Notes: generated from the letters alone by a model not told the origin. A DNA stretch of 15,070 nucleotides from Streptosporangiaceae bacterium (GCA_030040815.1 JASHSZ010000713.1:1-15070), one strand, 5' to 3'; positions 1-9,675 are shown, counted from the stretch's first letter. Made by a program: numbers and translations.

Positions 1-216
1 GCTCTCGACGCCATCCGGCGGCGCTCAAGCCTGCAGTCCGCGCCGACCTCATTGCGTCAGCTACTCACCAGGAACTGGTACGCGCCAGCGAACGGCAGCC
101 CAGGCGCCGCGTCACCGTCGACCTCCAGCCAGCCGGGCGATGACGTCGCCGCACCGTCAGCGCCGCCGCCGGTGCCGGAACTGACACCCGCCGACCCGCG
201 GGAGGCCCTCCCATGA
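1..216 (+). CDS. C-terminal end of a probable first ABC transporter permease (partial)
   Basis: The frame is open from the first base and ends at a TGA (214-216) that overlaps the ATG of the next gene, the usual coupling of two permease genes. Only 71 codons are visible. The visible part is not hydrophobic: it starts with a basic stretch (IRRRSS), passes a short segment with NWY, and ends in a long tail rich in Pro, Ala and Ser (residues about 34-71). It is therefore best read as a cytoplasmic, probably disordered tail rather than membrane core. Assignment as the partner permease of the BMP-type importer rests only on its position immediately before the second permease and on the absence of any other first permease in the operon. 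It could be another type of protein; the part that would decide lies outside the window. Confidence 0.5.
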   Translation, partial: ALDAIRRRSSLQSAPTSLRQLLTRNWYAPANGSPGAASPSTSSQPGDDVAAPSAPPPVPELTPADPREALP

Positions 217-1160
217 ACAGCTTCTTCACCGTAGCGGTCCTGTCGGCCACGGTCGCCTCAGGGATCGCGCTCGGCTGTCCGCTGCTGCTCGCCGCCCTTG
301 GCGAGACCGTCGGGCAGCGGAGCGGCGTGCTGAATCTGGGCGTCGACGGCATCATGCTGCTGAGCGCCTTCGGCTCCTACTTCGTCGCGCTGCGTACGGG
401 CAACATCGCCCTCGGCGTCCTGGTCGCGCTCGGCGTCGGCGCGGTGATGGGCCTGATCACCGCGTTCATCAACGTCACGGTCCGCGCCGAGCAGGGCATC
501 AGCGGCATCGCAATCTACATCGCCGCGCTCGGTCTGTCCGGCCTGCTGTTCGAGCGGTACGTCGGAACACCGCTACCGATCACGAACACCCGCGGGCCGT
601 TCGCCGCGGTCGACATCCCCCTGCTGGACCGGATCCCCTACGTCGGCACCATGTTCTTCAAGCAGAACGTGCTTGTCTACCTGGCGATCCTGCTGATCCC
701 CGTGCTGACGTTCGCGTTGCACCACACGACGTACGGCATGAAGGTGCAAGCCGCGGGCGAGAACCCGGCAGCCGCGGACACGCTCGGGATCAGCGTCAGT
801 CGTGTTCGCTACTCGGCTGTCATCTTCGGCTGCACGATGGCCGGACTGGCCGGCGCGGCGCTGCTCATCGTCGACGGCATCTTCCAGGAGAACCTTACCC
901 AGGGTGCCGGCTTCATCGCCGTGGCGCTCGTCTACTTCGGCGGCTGGCGGCCGGGAGCGGTAGCCCTCGGCGCGCTGCTGTACGGGCTGACCGGAGCGGT
1001 CATCCTCACCTGGAAGACGCTCGGCATCATCCCGCTGTCCCTGTCCGACCTGGCAGCCACGGCACCTGCGGTGATCGTCGTGCTCGCGCTGCTGCTCCTG
1101 GTCGGCCGGTATCGCCAGCCCACAGCGCTCAGCAAGCCGTACCTGCGCGGGGTCATGTGA
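213..1160 (+). CDS. ABC transporter permease, BMP/nucleoside (simple sugar) type
   Basis: This encodes a 315-residue integral membrane permease of the branched-chain amino acid/ribose-type family, the subgroup found with BMP lipoproteins and NupQ-like nucleoside importers. The N-terminal segment with GQRSGVLNLGVDGIMLL (about residues 34-50) is the family hallmark. About eight to ten hydrophobic segments follow, and a cytoplasmic coupling loop is visible around GMKVQAAGENPAAADTLGI (about residues 175-193). The start ATG overlaps the stop of the preceding gene and has GGGAGG at 200-205, seven bases upstream. It would form the membrane channel with the first permease, energised by the ATPase downstream. 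The general assignment is secure. The transported substrate, likely a nucleoside or nucleobase, is inferred from family and from adenine deaminase nearby. Confidence 0.93.
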   Translation: MNSFFTVAVLSATVASGIALGCPLLLAALGETVGQRSGVLNLGVDGIMLLSAFGSYFVALRTGNIALGVLVALGVGAVMGLITAFINVTVRAEQGISGIAIYIAALGLSGLLFERYVGTPLPITNTRGPFAAVDIPLLDRIPYVGTMFFKQNVLVYLAILLIPVLTFALHHTTYGMKVQAAGENPAAADTLGISVSRVRYSAVIFGCTMAGLAGAALLIVDGIFQENLTQGAGFIAVALVYFGGWRPGAVALGALLYGLTGAVILTWKTLGIIPLSLSDLAATAPAVIVVLALLLLVGRYRQPTALSKPYLRGVM

Positions 1161-1186
1161 TCCGGCGAACGTCGCTCCTAGATACG

Positions 1187-1192
1187 AAGGAG
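1187..1192 (+). promoter_or_regulatory. Ribosome binding site of the BMP lipoprotein gene
   Basis: AAGGAG lies nine bases before the ATG at 1202. It decides the start: the frame is also open from a GTG at 1157, but that one lies inside the end of the permease gene and would place 15 extra residues ahead of a normal lipoprotein signal peptide. Confidence 0.8.
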
Positions 1193-1201
1193 AGGGAGCA
1201 C

Positions 1202-2203
1202 ATGAAAGGCAAGAGATCGAAGGCGCGGTGGCTCCTGTTGCCGGCCGCCGCGGCCATCGCCGTGGCGATGGTCGGCTGTGGCAGCAGCGGCAAGCCGGCC
1301 AGCTCGGCGGGCCACGCACTCAAGGTGGCGCTCATTACCCCGAGCGCCACGAACGACCTGGCCTTCAGCCAGGCCATGTACTCCGCGGTCGAGTCGGTGA
1401 AGACCAAGTACAACCTGCAGATTTCCGTACAGGACAACATGTACGTGGTGGCAGACGCCGCGAACGCTATCCAGCAGTACGCCGCCGAGGGTTACAACCT
1501 GATCATTGCGAACGGGTCCCAGTACGGCAGTACCGTGCAGCAGCTTGCGCCCAAGTACCCCAAGGTCTCGTTTGCCTGGGGCACGGCCGGCTCGACCTTC
1601 AACATGAAGAACGTGTACGCCTACCAGGCTGCGGCCAATGAGGGCGGCTACGTGCAGGGCTACATGGCCGGGCTGATGAGCAAGAGCAAGGTGATTGGCG
1701 TCATCGGGCCGATCGACGTGGGTGACGCACAGCTGTACACCGACGGATTCAAGGCCGGGGTGCTGGCGGCCGACAAGTCCGCGACCGTGCATCTGTCGTT
1801 CACCGGCTCGTTCAGCGACGTGAGCCTGATGGCCAGTGCGGCGCACTCGTACGTGTCTGAGGGCGCGGACGTGCTGACCGGCAGCTCACAGTCGGTCGTC
1901 GGCGCGATCGGCGTCGCGAAGTCGAGCAATGTCGCCTGGTTCGGCACGCAGTGGGACCAGTCGTCACTGGCGCCATCGAACGTTGTGTCCAGCCAGGTCT
2001 ACAACTGGGTTCCGGTGCTTGACCAGATCCTCACGGGCATCAGGGCTGGCAAGCTCGGCGGCGCGACGTACATCATCAAGCTGAGCAACGGCGGTGAGAA
2101 GATCGTCTTCAACGCCAGCTACCCGCTGCCCGCCTCGATCAAGGCGAGCGGCATGTCGGTGCTCAGCAAGATCGAGTCCGGCGTGCTGACTCCGCCGCAG
2201 TGA
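1202..2203 (+). CDS. BMP family ABC transporter substrate-binding lipoprotein
   Basis: This 333-residue protein is predicted to be exported and lipid-anchored, and to capture the substrate of the adjacent importer. It has a basic start (MKGKRSKARW), a hydrophobic stretch, and a lipobox ending in MVGC with the lipidated Cys at residue 26, followed by a Ser/Gly/Ala linker. The mature part has the periplasmic-binding fold of the Bmp/PnrA family: an initial strand KVALITP, a segment NDLAFSQAMYSAV, IIANGSQYG, FAWGTAGS, and later GVIGPIDVG. Known members such as PnrA bind purine nucleosides, with aromatic residues stacking on the base, and the W in FAWG is in a suitable region. The start is fixed by the AAGGAG site and the signal peptide. 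Family is secure; the exact ligand is inferred. Confidence 0.93.
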   Translation: MKGKRSKARWLLLPAAAAIAVAMVGCGSSGKPASSAGHALKVALITPSATNDLAFSQAMYSAVESVKTKYNLQISVQDNMYVVADAANAIQQYAAEGYNLIIANGSQYGSTVQQLAPKYPKVSFAWGTAGSTFNMKNVYAYQAAANEGGYVQGYMAGLMSKSKVIGVIGPIDVGDAQLYTDGFKAGVLAADKSATVHLSFTGSFSDVSLMASAAHSYVSEGADVLTGSSQSVVGAIGVAKSSNVAWFGTQWDQSSLAPSNVVSSQVYNWVPVLDQILTGIRAGKLGGATYIIKLSNGGEKIVFNASYPLPASIKASGMSVLSKIESGVLTPPQ

Positions 2204-2239
2204 CAACTGACAGCAACGGTTACGGATCCGGAGACGACG

Positions 2240-3772
2240 TTGGCGAGCACACAGGCAGCATCGGTCCCGCTGCTGGAAATGCGCGGGATCACTAAGCGGT
2301 TCCCCGGCGTGCTCGCCAACGACCGGGTCGACTTCGACGTGCGGCCCGGCGAGGTGCACACCCTGTTCGGCGAGAACGGCGCGGGCAAGAGCACGCTCAT
2401 GAAGATCCTCTACGGGCTCTACCAGCCCGACGCCGGCGAGATCATCCTGGGCGGACAGCCGACCGTCATTCGCTCGCCGGCCATGGCCATCGCTCATGGG
2501 GTCGGGATGATCCACCAGCATTTCATGCTGGTGCCGACGATGACCGTGACGCAGAACGTGGCGCTCGGCCTGAAGTCCTCTCGCGGCCTGCTGACTGACT
2601 CTGGCCGCGTCAGCGCGCGCATCCGCGAGCTGTCGGATACCTACGGGCTCGCGATCGACCCCGGCGCCCTGGTGCACCAGCTCTCGGTGGGTGAACGGCA
2701 GCGGGTGGAGATCATCAAGACGCTCTACCGCGACGTCTCGCTCCTCGTGCTCGATGAGCCCACCGCGGTGCTCACCCCTGGTGAGGTACGTGAGCTGTTC
2801 CGGGTGCTCAAGGAAATGATCGCCAACGGCCTGGCCGTGGTGTTCATATCGCACAAGCTCAACGAGGTGCTTGAGCTCTCAGATCGGATCACGGTACTGC
2901 GCTCGGGGCGAAAGATCGCCACCGTCGATGCGGCCGGCACATCCAGGGACGAGCTCGCCACGATGATGGTCGGGCACGAGGTTGCCGCCATCAGCCTGCC
3001 GCCGGGCACGCCAGGCGACGTGCGGCTGTCGGTCACGGACCTGCGGGTGCCGGGCGACAGGGTCGCGGCGGCCGTGGCTGGGCTGTCGCTCGAGGTGCGC
3101 GCCGGCGAGATCGTCGGCATCGCAGGCGTCTCCGGCAACGGCCAGCGGGAACTCGCCGAGGCGATCGCCGGGCTCCGTCCGGTCACCAGCGGCCGGGTCG
3201 TGATCGACGGAGCCGACGTAACCGGCAAGCGGTCGGCCGCGGTACGGCATGCCGGCCTCGGCTACGTACCCGAGGAACGAATGCGAGACGGGCTCATCGG
3301 CGACTTCACGGTGACGGAGAACCTGCTGCTGGTCGACAGCACCAGCCCGGCGTACTTCCGCCGTGGCTTCATCCGGCCGGAGGCGGTCCGGCGGCATTGC
3401 GCGGAGCTTGTGCGTGACTTCACGGTCCGCACGCCGAGCCTGGACGCGCCGGCCCGCAACTTGTCCGGCGGCAACATCCAGAAGCTGATCATGGCGCGCG
3501 AGCTGTCCGGGTCACCCCGCGTGCTGCTGGTGGCTCAGCCGACCCGCGGCATCGACGTCGCCTCGGCGCAGTACATCCACGAGCGGCTGTTCCGGCAGCG
3601 CGCTGCGGGCACCGCAGTGGTCGTCGTGTCCGAGGACCTCGACGAGATCATGACCATCTGCGACCGCGTCCTGGTCATGTACGAGGGAAAGATCGTGGGT
3701 GCTGTCGATCCCAGGGCAACCAGCCGCGAGACGGTCGGACTGCTCATGGCCGGGACAGCTGCGTTGACATAG
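2240..3772 (+). CDS. ABC transporter ATP-binding protein with two nucleotide-binding domains (BMP/nucleoside type)
   Basis: This 510-residue fused ATPase powers the adjacent permeases. Domain 1 (about residues 10-245) has Walker A GENGAGKST at 44-52, signature LSVGERQ, Walker B LLVLDEPT and a switch histidine in ISHK. Domain 2 (about residues 260-505) has a degenerate P-loop GVSGNGQRE with no lysine, signature LSGGNIQK, and VAQPTRGID where the catalytic Asp-Glu pair should be. This asymmetry is normal in the RbsA/NupO-like family, so only the first site is expected to hydrolyse ATP efficiently. The start is a TTG with GGAG at 2230-2233, six bases upstream. An alternative ATG at codon 14 would cut into the first strand, so TTG is preferred. 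The gap to the next gene is 18 bases, which suggests co-transcription. Confidence 0.95.
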   Translation: MASTQAASVPLLEMRGITKRFPGVLANDRVDFDVRPGEVHTLFGENGAGKSTLMKILYGLYQPDAGEIILGGQPTVIRSPAMAIAHGVGMIHQHFMLVPTMTVTQNVALGLKSSRGLLTDSGRVSARIRELSDTYGLAIDPGALVHQLSVGERQRVEIIKTLYRDVSLLVLDEPTAVLTPGEVRELFRVLKEMIANGLAVVFISHKLNEVLELSDRITVLRSGRKIATVDAAGTSRDELATMMVGHEVAAISLPPGTPGDVRLSVTDLRVPGDRVAAAVAGLSLEVRAGEIVGIAGVSGNGQRELAEAIAGLRPVTSGRVVIDGADVTGKRSAAVRHAGLGYVPEERMRDGLIGDFTVTENLLLVDSTSPAYFRRGFIRPEAVRRHCAELVRDFTVRTPSLDAPARNLSGGNIQKLIMARELSGSPRVLLVAQPTRGIDVASAQYIHERLFRQRAAGTAVVVVSEDLDEIMTICDRVLVMYEGKIVGAVDPRATSRETVGLLMAGTAALT

Positions 3773-3790
3773 AGAGGGGCACGAGACCCG

Positions 3791-5125
3791 ATGCCTCGAC
3801 GTGTGTTGATCATGGGCGCTGCGGGGCGCGACTTCCATAATTTCAACGTCATGTACCGCGACAGCGCCGGCCACGAGGTGGTCGCGTTTACCGCGACCCA
3901 GATCCCGTTCATCGAGAACCGCCTCTTTCCTGCCGAGCTCGCGGGGCCGCGATATCCGGACGGCATCCCGATCCATCCGGAGAAAGACCTCGACCGGCTG
4001 ATCCGGGAACTCGTCGTCGACGAGGTGGCGTTCAGCTACAGCGATGTGTCGCATGCGTACGTGATGGGCAAGGCCAGCCAGGTCATGGCCGCCGGTGCCT
4101 CGTTTGTGCTGCCAGGCCCGCGGGACACCATGCTCGCTGCACGGGTCCCCGTGGTGGCCGTGTGTGCCGTGCGCACCGGTTGCGGCAAGAGCCAGACCTC
4201 TCGCCGCGTCTGCCAGGCGATCCGCGGGGCCGGCCTGACGCCGGTTGTGGTCCGCCATCCAATGCCTTACGGGGACCTGGCGGCGCAGCGCGTCCAGCGG
4301 TTCGCCGAGTATGCCGACCTGGACATCCACCGGGTCACCGTGGAAGAGCGGGAAGAGTATGAGCCGCACCTGGCTGAGGGCACGGTCGTCTACGCCGGCG
4401 TCGACTTCGGGGCGATCCTGAAGCAGGCGCAGGCCGAGTGCGATGTCCTTGTCTGGGACGGCGGAAATAACGACTATCCGTTCTACCGGCCGGATCTGTG
4501 GATAACCGTCGCCGACCCGCTTCGCGCGGGGCATGAGAGCGCCTACTACCCCGGTGACCTCAACTTTCGGGCGGCCGACGTGCTGGTCGTCAACAAGATC
4601 GACTCGGCGACGCAGCAGCAGCTGGACGCGATCGACGTAGCCATCTCCGCGCTGAATCCCACTGCCACGGTCGTACGTGCCCGCAGTGACGTGACCGTGG
4701 AGAAGCCCGAGCTGATCACAGGACGGCGCGTGCTGGTGATCGAGGACGGTCCCACCCTGACGCACGGCGAGATGCAGTACGGGGCCGGCGTTGTCGCCGC
4801 CCGCCGCAACGACGCCGCCGAGATCGTGGACCCCCGTCACCTCGCCACCGGCACCATTCGCGACGTGTACGCGAAATACGCCGTTGGCCCGATTCTGCCG
4901 GCCATGGGGTACAGCGACCAGCAGCTACGCGACCTCGAACAAATGATCAACGCGGCCGACGCCGACACGGTAGTTATCGCGACGCCGATCGATCTGGCGC
5001 GGCTCATCACGATCAGCAAGCCAGCGCTGAGAGTGCGCTACAACCTTGCTGAGGCAGCCGGATCGCCAACGATCGAGGACGTCCTTAAGCCACTGCTGGA
5101 TGCCGTGCCGCGCGGTCACGGCTGA
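3791..5125 (+). CDS. Predicted GTPase of the cyclic 2,3-diphosphoglycerate synthetase-like family (COG2403 type)
   Basis: This 444-residue soluble protein has an N-terminal Rossmann-like part (RVLIMGAAGRDFHNFN, residues 4-19) that may bind a nucleotide. A P-loop NTPase domain follows: RTGCGKSQTSR at 128-138, the family hallmark HPMPYGDL at 156-163, WDGGNNDYPFY around 222-232, and a guanine-type NKID at 268-271. These match the family named after the methanogen enzyme that cyclises 2,3-diphosphoglycerate. Most bacterial members have no demonstrated activity, and nothing here suggests the osmolyte role known from archaea. It is the last gene of the transporter operon and ends before a strong hairpin. 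A role as ligase, kinase or metal/cofactor-linked GTPase in purine metabolism is a guess from context. Family assignment is solid; function is open. Confidence 0.85.
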   Translation: MPRRVLIMGAAGRDFHNFNVMYRDSAGHEVVAFTATQIPFIENRLFPAELAGPRYPDGIPIHPEKDLDRLIRELVVDEVAFSYSDVSHAYVMGKASQVMAAGASFVLPGPRDTMLAARVPVVAVCAVRTGCGKSQTSRRVCQAIRGAGLTPVVVRHPMPYGDLAAQRVQRFAEYADLDIHRVTVEEREEYEPHLAEGTVVYAGVDFGAILKQAQAECDVLVWDGGNNDYPFYRPDLWITVADPLRAGHESAYYPGDLNFRAADVLVVNKIDSATQQQLDAIDVAISALNPTATVVRARSDVTVEKPELITGRRVLVIEDGPTLTHGEMQYGAGVVAARRNDAAEIVDPRHLATGTIRDVYAKYAVGPILPAMGYSDQQLRDLEQMINAADADTVVIATPIDLARLITISKPALRVRYNLAEAAGSPTIEDVLKPLLDAVPRGHG

Positions 5126-5167
5126 GCTCGTCCAGCACGTGGAACATGCCCGAGCCCGCCATCGGCG

Positions 5168-5203
5168 ACCGCCGCTGCCACGGCTTGCCCTGGCAGCGGC
5201 GGT
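5168..5203. terminator. Probable bidirectional transcription terminator
   Basis: A perfect 13-base inverted repeat, arms 5168-5180 (ACCGCCGCTGCCA) and 5191-5203, encloses a 10-base loop. It lies in the 92-base gap between two convergent genes, 43 bases after the GTPase stop and 15 bases after the permease stop on the other strand. There is no clear run of T after either arm, which is common for actinobacterial terminators, where a strong GC stem often acts alone. The symmetry would serve transcripts from both sides. Confidence 0.8.
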
Positions 5204-5217
5204 GCTTGCGGTTGCCC

Positions 5218-6678
5218 TTACCTTGGCAGCGCGGTGAGCTCGCCCTCCTCCCGCACCGAGCGCTCCCCGAACAGCCCGTGCAGCGGGCCGGCAAAGAGCC
5301 AGTACAGGCCGGCCCCCAGCGCGATCCCGATCAGCCAGCTGAAGTCCGCGCCGTCCGTGCGGCTGGACAGCGGGCCGACGTACGACGGGTACGCGGTCGG
5401 GGCGTCGATCCACATCAGCGCTGCAACCATGCCGACGCCCTGGGCGATCACCGCGGGCCAGTGGATCCCGCCATGACGCCAGTACAGGCCCTGGCGCCCG
5501 GCAGCCAGCGCATCCCGGTCATACCGGCCCCGGCGCAGCAGGTAGTCGACCAGCAGGATGCCGAACCACGGTGCCAGCCACACCACGATGTACAGCAGGA
5601 AGCCGGCGAAGTCGCTGGAGAACTTCCCGTGGAACAGGATGAAGTACGTGATGACTGCCACCACGACGGTGTCGATGATGACCGCGCCCCACCGCTTGAT
5701 CGGGATACCGAGCGCCTGCAGCGTGACGCCGGAGGAGTACAGGTCGATGGTGTTGATGCAGAACAGCTGGACGATCGCGAAGATCAGGAACGGCACGACG
5801 AACCAGGTCGGGAATGCCTGGGGCACGCCGATCTGGGTGATGCCGACGGTCTTGGTGGTGACGGTGAACGCGAAGATGCCGAGGAGTTCGAGCAGCAGCG
5901 ACGGGACGCCGCCGCCGATCGTGGCCGCCCAGAACGTCCGCATCTTCGGGGTGTCGGAGGGCAGGTACCTGGAATAGTCGTTGCCGTTCTCGACCCAGCC
6001 GAGCCCGCCGACCGAGATGATCAGCACCAGCGCGGTCGTCCAGACGGCCCAGGACGCGCCGGCGACGTGGAAGTGCGACAGGTGCAGCCGCTGGAAGATG
6101 AACACGCCCAGAACGATGGTCAGCACGATGAACACGTACGCCAGCCAGCGCAGCAGCTTCGAGATCGTCGCGTGGCCGAACAGCGGCATCAGCATCTGGA
6201 CCGCGGACGCCAGGATGATCAGAACGATCTTCGCCGGGGTCCCGAGCGTATTGCCGTAGTGGAGGAACAGCAGGATCACCGTGGCAACGACGAAGTACAC
6301 ACCTTCGATCTCGAAGCCAACCTGAGTGACCCAGTTGAACAGACCTACCGATCGGTTCGCGTTCTTGCCGAACGGCGCCCGGCTGATCATGAATGCCGTC
6401 GTCCCGGTCAGCGGGCCCTGGATGCTGGCGAACCCGAGCAATGCGTAGAACAGGTTGCCGACGACGACGCAGACGACCGCCTGCCACACCGACAGGCCGA
6501 AAATCATGATCAGGGTGCCGTAGAAGAAGAACTCCACGTTGAACACCGCGCCAGCCCACAGCCAGCCGAGTCCGCTCGGCCGCTGTTTCCGCTCATCTTC
6601 CGGGATGAGGTCAATGCCGCGCTGCTCGATCTTGAACGCCGCGTACTGCTTTACTTCCGGCGAGGTATCACTGGCCAT
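5218..6678 (-). CDS. NCS1 family nucleobase permease (cytosine/purine/uracil/allantoin type)
   Basis: This 486-residue membrane protein has about twelve hydrophobic segments, the usual size of the nucleobase:cation symporter-1 family. Family features include the N-terminal IDLIPEDERKQRP before the first membrane segment, GPLTGTTAFMISRAPFG, and GWVENGNDYSRYLP in the middle. Members import cytosine, purines, uracil, hydantoins or allantoin with H+ or Na+. The neighbourhood points to a purine or purine breakdown product, but the substrate cannot be read from sequence alone. The chosen ATG has a strong site GGGAGGAG six bases upstream; a frame extension of seven codons is rejected because it runs through that site. 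It is the last gene on this strand, 144 bases after the threonine-synthase-like gene, so it may have its own promoter as well as read-through transcription. Confidence 0.93.
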   Translation of the reverse strand: MASDTSPEVKQYAAFKIEQRGIDLIPEDERKQRPSGLGWLWAGAVFNVEFFFYGTLIMIFGLSVWQAVVCVVVGNLFYALLGFASIQGPLTGTTAFMISRAPFGKNANRSVGLFNWVTQVGFEIEGVYFVVATVILLFLHYGNTLGTPAKIVLIILASAVQMLMPLFGHATISKLLRWLAYVFIVLTIVLGVFIFQRLHLSHFHVAGASWAVWTTALVLIISVGGLGWVENGNDYSRYLPSDTPKMRTFWAATIGGGVPSLLLELLGIFAFTVTTKTVGITQIGVPQAFPTWFVVPFLIFAIVQLFCINTIDLYSSGVTLQALGIPIKRWGAVIIDTVVVAVITYFILFHGKFSSDFAGFLLYIVVWLAPWFGILLVDYLLRRGRYDRDALAAGRQGLYWRHGGIHWPAVIAQGVGMVAALMWIDAPTAYPSYVGPLSSRTDGADFSWLIGIALGAGLYWLFAGPLHGLFGERSVREEGELTALPR

Positions 6679-6684
6679 TACGTT

Positions 6685-6692
6685 CTCCTCCC
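6685..6692 (-). promoter_or_regulatory. Ribosome binding site of the NCS1 permease
   Basis: Read on the minus strand this is GGGAGGAG, six bases before the ATG at 6678. It is a near-perfect match to the 16S rRNA tail and sets the start used here. Confidence 0.85.
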
Positions 6693-6740
6693 TGCACATT
6701 CTGTTGAGTGGCGGCAGTTAGATGTGACCCATGTTGAACC

Positions 6741-6755
6741 AAACACCTGATGTTT
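6741..6755. promoter_or_regulatory. Small inverted repeat, possible operator upstream of the NCS1 permease
   Basis: AAACA and TGTTT form a five-base inverted repeat around a five-base centre, about 63 to 77 bases upstream of the permease ATG. It is in the only AT-richer stretch of the 144-base gap. The shape and distance suit a dimeric regulator site, but arms of five bases can occur by chance. No convincing -35/-10 pair is visible. Confidence 0.25.
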
Positions 6756-6822
6756 CGCCAGCACAATGACCTTCGGCCATGGCTTGCGTGACTTTAGGCA
6801 CCTGGTGGCCCGAGCGTGCGCA

Positions 6823-8168
6823 TCATCGCTGCACGCCCGTGAACAGGACCGCAACGCGTTCGCGCGACCGCACCGCGCCGCGGCCGCGAAGCTCGAGCAG
6901 CCCGGCGAGCCCGGCGGTGCCCGTCGGGTCGACGCGGTAGCCAGCCTCGTTCCCGAGGGCATGTGCCGTCGCGATCTGGTCCTCCGATACCACGATGGGC
7001 TCGCCACCGCTGCGCAGCATGCCCTCGACCACTGCACGCCAGTCGTAGGTCTCGTCGTCCAGGATGCCAGTGGCGAGGCTCTTGGGCTCGGTCTCCCACG
7101 GCCACATGTAGGCGGACCGGTGCTGGGCGGCAGCAGACATGGCAGCCTGCACGTCGGTAGGCGCGGGGCGCGCGGGCAGCCCGGCCCGCACGAGGTCGTA
7201 CGCGCGCTCGAGCGGGTGGGCGCCCTGCGTCTGGACGGTGTGCACGCAAGGCCCGGCCGAGGCGACACCGAGCGCGACTGCTTCCTCGAACGCCCTGATG
7301 CAGGCGGTAGCCAGCGCGCCGCCGCCTACCTGGACGACCAGGTGATCCAGCTCCACGCCCGATCCGGCCAGCTCGGTGACCATTTCGTAGCCGAGGGTCT
7401 GGCCGCCCTCGATGGCCATCCCGTTCAGGTTGCCCTGGCACGTGAACGGCAGGGCGCCGCTCGCTAGCTCCCGCATCAGCCGGTGATAGGTGGGGTCACC
7501 GGGCTGATCGGGCAGCCGCGGGCAGGTCACCACGTGCGCGCCGAGCTGCCGCAGGCGCGTCACGATGCCGCCCTCGGCGTCCACCGGGACGAACACCTGT
7601 AGCGGCCAGTCGCCGGCGCTGGCCAGGACCGCAGCGGCCAGCGCCGCGTTACCGCAGCTCGCGATAGCCAGGTTGGGCCGACGCGCTGGGTCTGCGAGCC
7701 CGATCCGTTCAGCCACGGCCAGGTGCAGCAGCACTCCCATGAGATGGCGTGCCTTGTGCGAGCCCGCGACGTTGCCGGTCTCGTCTTTGACCCAGACGCC
7801 GCCCGGCTCGGTGAACCCGAGCCTGCCGCTGAGTAGCTCGTCCCGGTGGAACGGCCGGCGGCCGAATCCCTGCCCGTCCACCTGCGCGACTCGTCCGTCC
7901 AGCGCGCGGACGAGCGCGCAGAACTCCTCGTCCGGCAGTCCGGCTGCGGCAGCACGGTGGCAGCTGTTCAGCAACGTGCGATAGCGGAGGAACGGGTTGT
8001 CGTGTGCACCAGCCGGGTCCGGGAACCGCACGCGCTCAAGGTCGAGCGTCCGGACCAGCACGTGGTCGACGTCATCAGTTCCGGCGTTGCGACAGCGGAA
8101 CGGGTACGGGTCCAAGGCGTCCGGGACGCTGCCGCATCCGGCGCAGGCGATCGTACTCAGCGCCCCGG

Positions 8169-8172
<4 letters not shown>
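6823..8172 (-). CDS. Threonine-synthase-like PLP-dependent enzyme (fold type II)
   Basis: This 449-residue protein resembles threonine synthase. A short N-terminal zinc-ribbon-like piece has Cys at 10, 13 and 27 (CAGCG then C). The PLP lysine is K140 in GSHKARH. SCGNAA at 172-177 is the substrate loop, VGGGA at 282-286 is the phosphate-binding glycine loop, and DPTGTAG near residue 415 is the C-terminal family motif. The start is a GTG whose last two bases overlap the TGA of the upstream PLP gene (GTGA), so translation is probably coupled. Longer upstream frame extensions lie inside that gene and are rejected. There is no threonine-pathway neighbour (no homoserine kinase or dehydrogenase), so a catabolic beta/gamma-elimination or replacement on a diamino or ureido acid is a possible inference. 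Family is clear; reaction unknown. Confidence 0.85.
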
Positions 8173-9662
<1,490 letters not shown>

Positions 9663-9669
9663 CTGTCCA

Positions 9670-9675
9670 CCTCTC
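9670..9675 (-). promoter_or_regulatory. Ribosome binding site of the cysteine-synthase-like gene
   Basis: GAGAGG on the minus strand, seven bases before the ATG at 9662. It supports that ATG over starts further upstream. Confidence 0.65.

Noticed and set aside
3100..3570. Missing Walker A lysine and Walker B Asp-Glu in the second ATPase domain as a sign of decay
   Set aside because: The same degenerate second domain (GNGQ, AQPTRG) is normal in the RbsA/NupO-like family, so it is not an anomaly.
3512..4840. 442-codon open frame on the - strand
   Set aside because: Antisense to the end of the ATPase and to the GTPase, both with clear motifs; no motif of its own.
5146..6750. 534-codon open frame on the + strand
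   Set aside because: Antisense to the NCS1 permease; very rich in charged residues and Gln with no motif, and the start lies within the terminator region.
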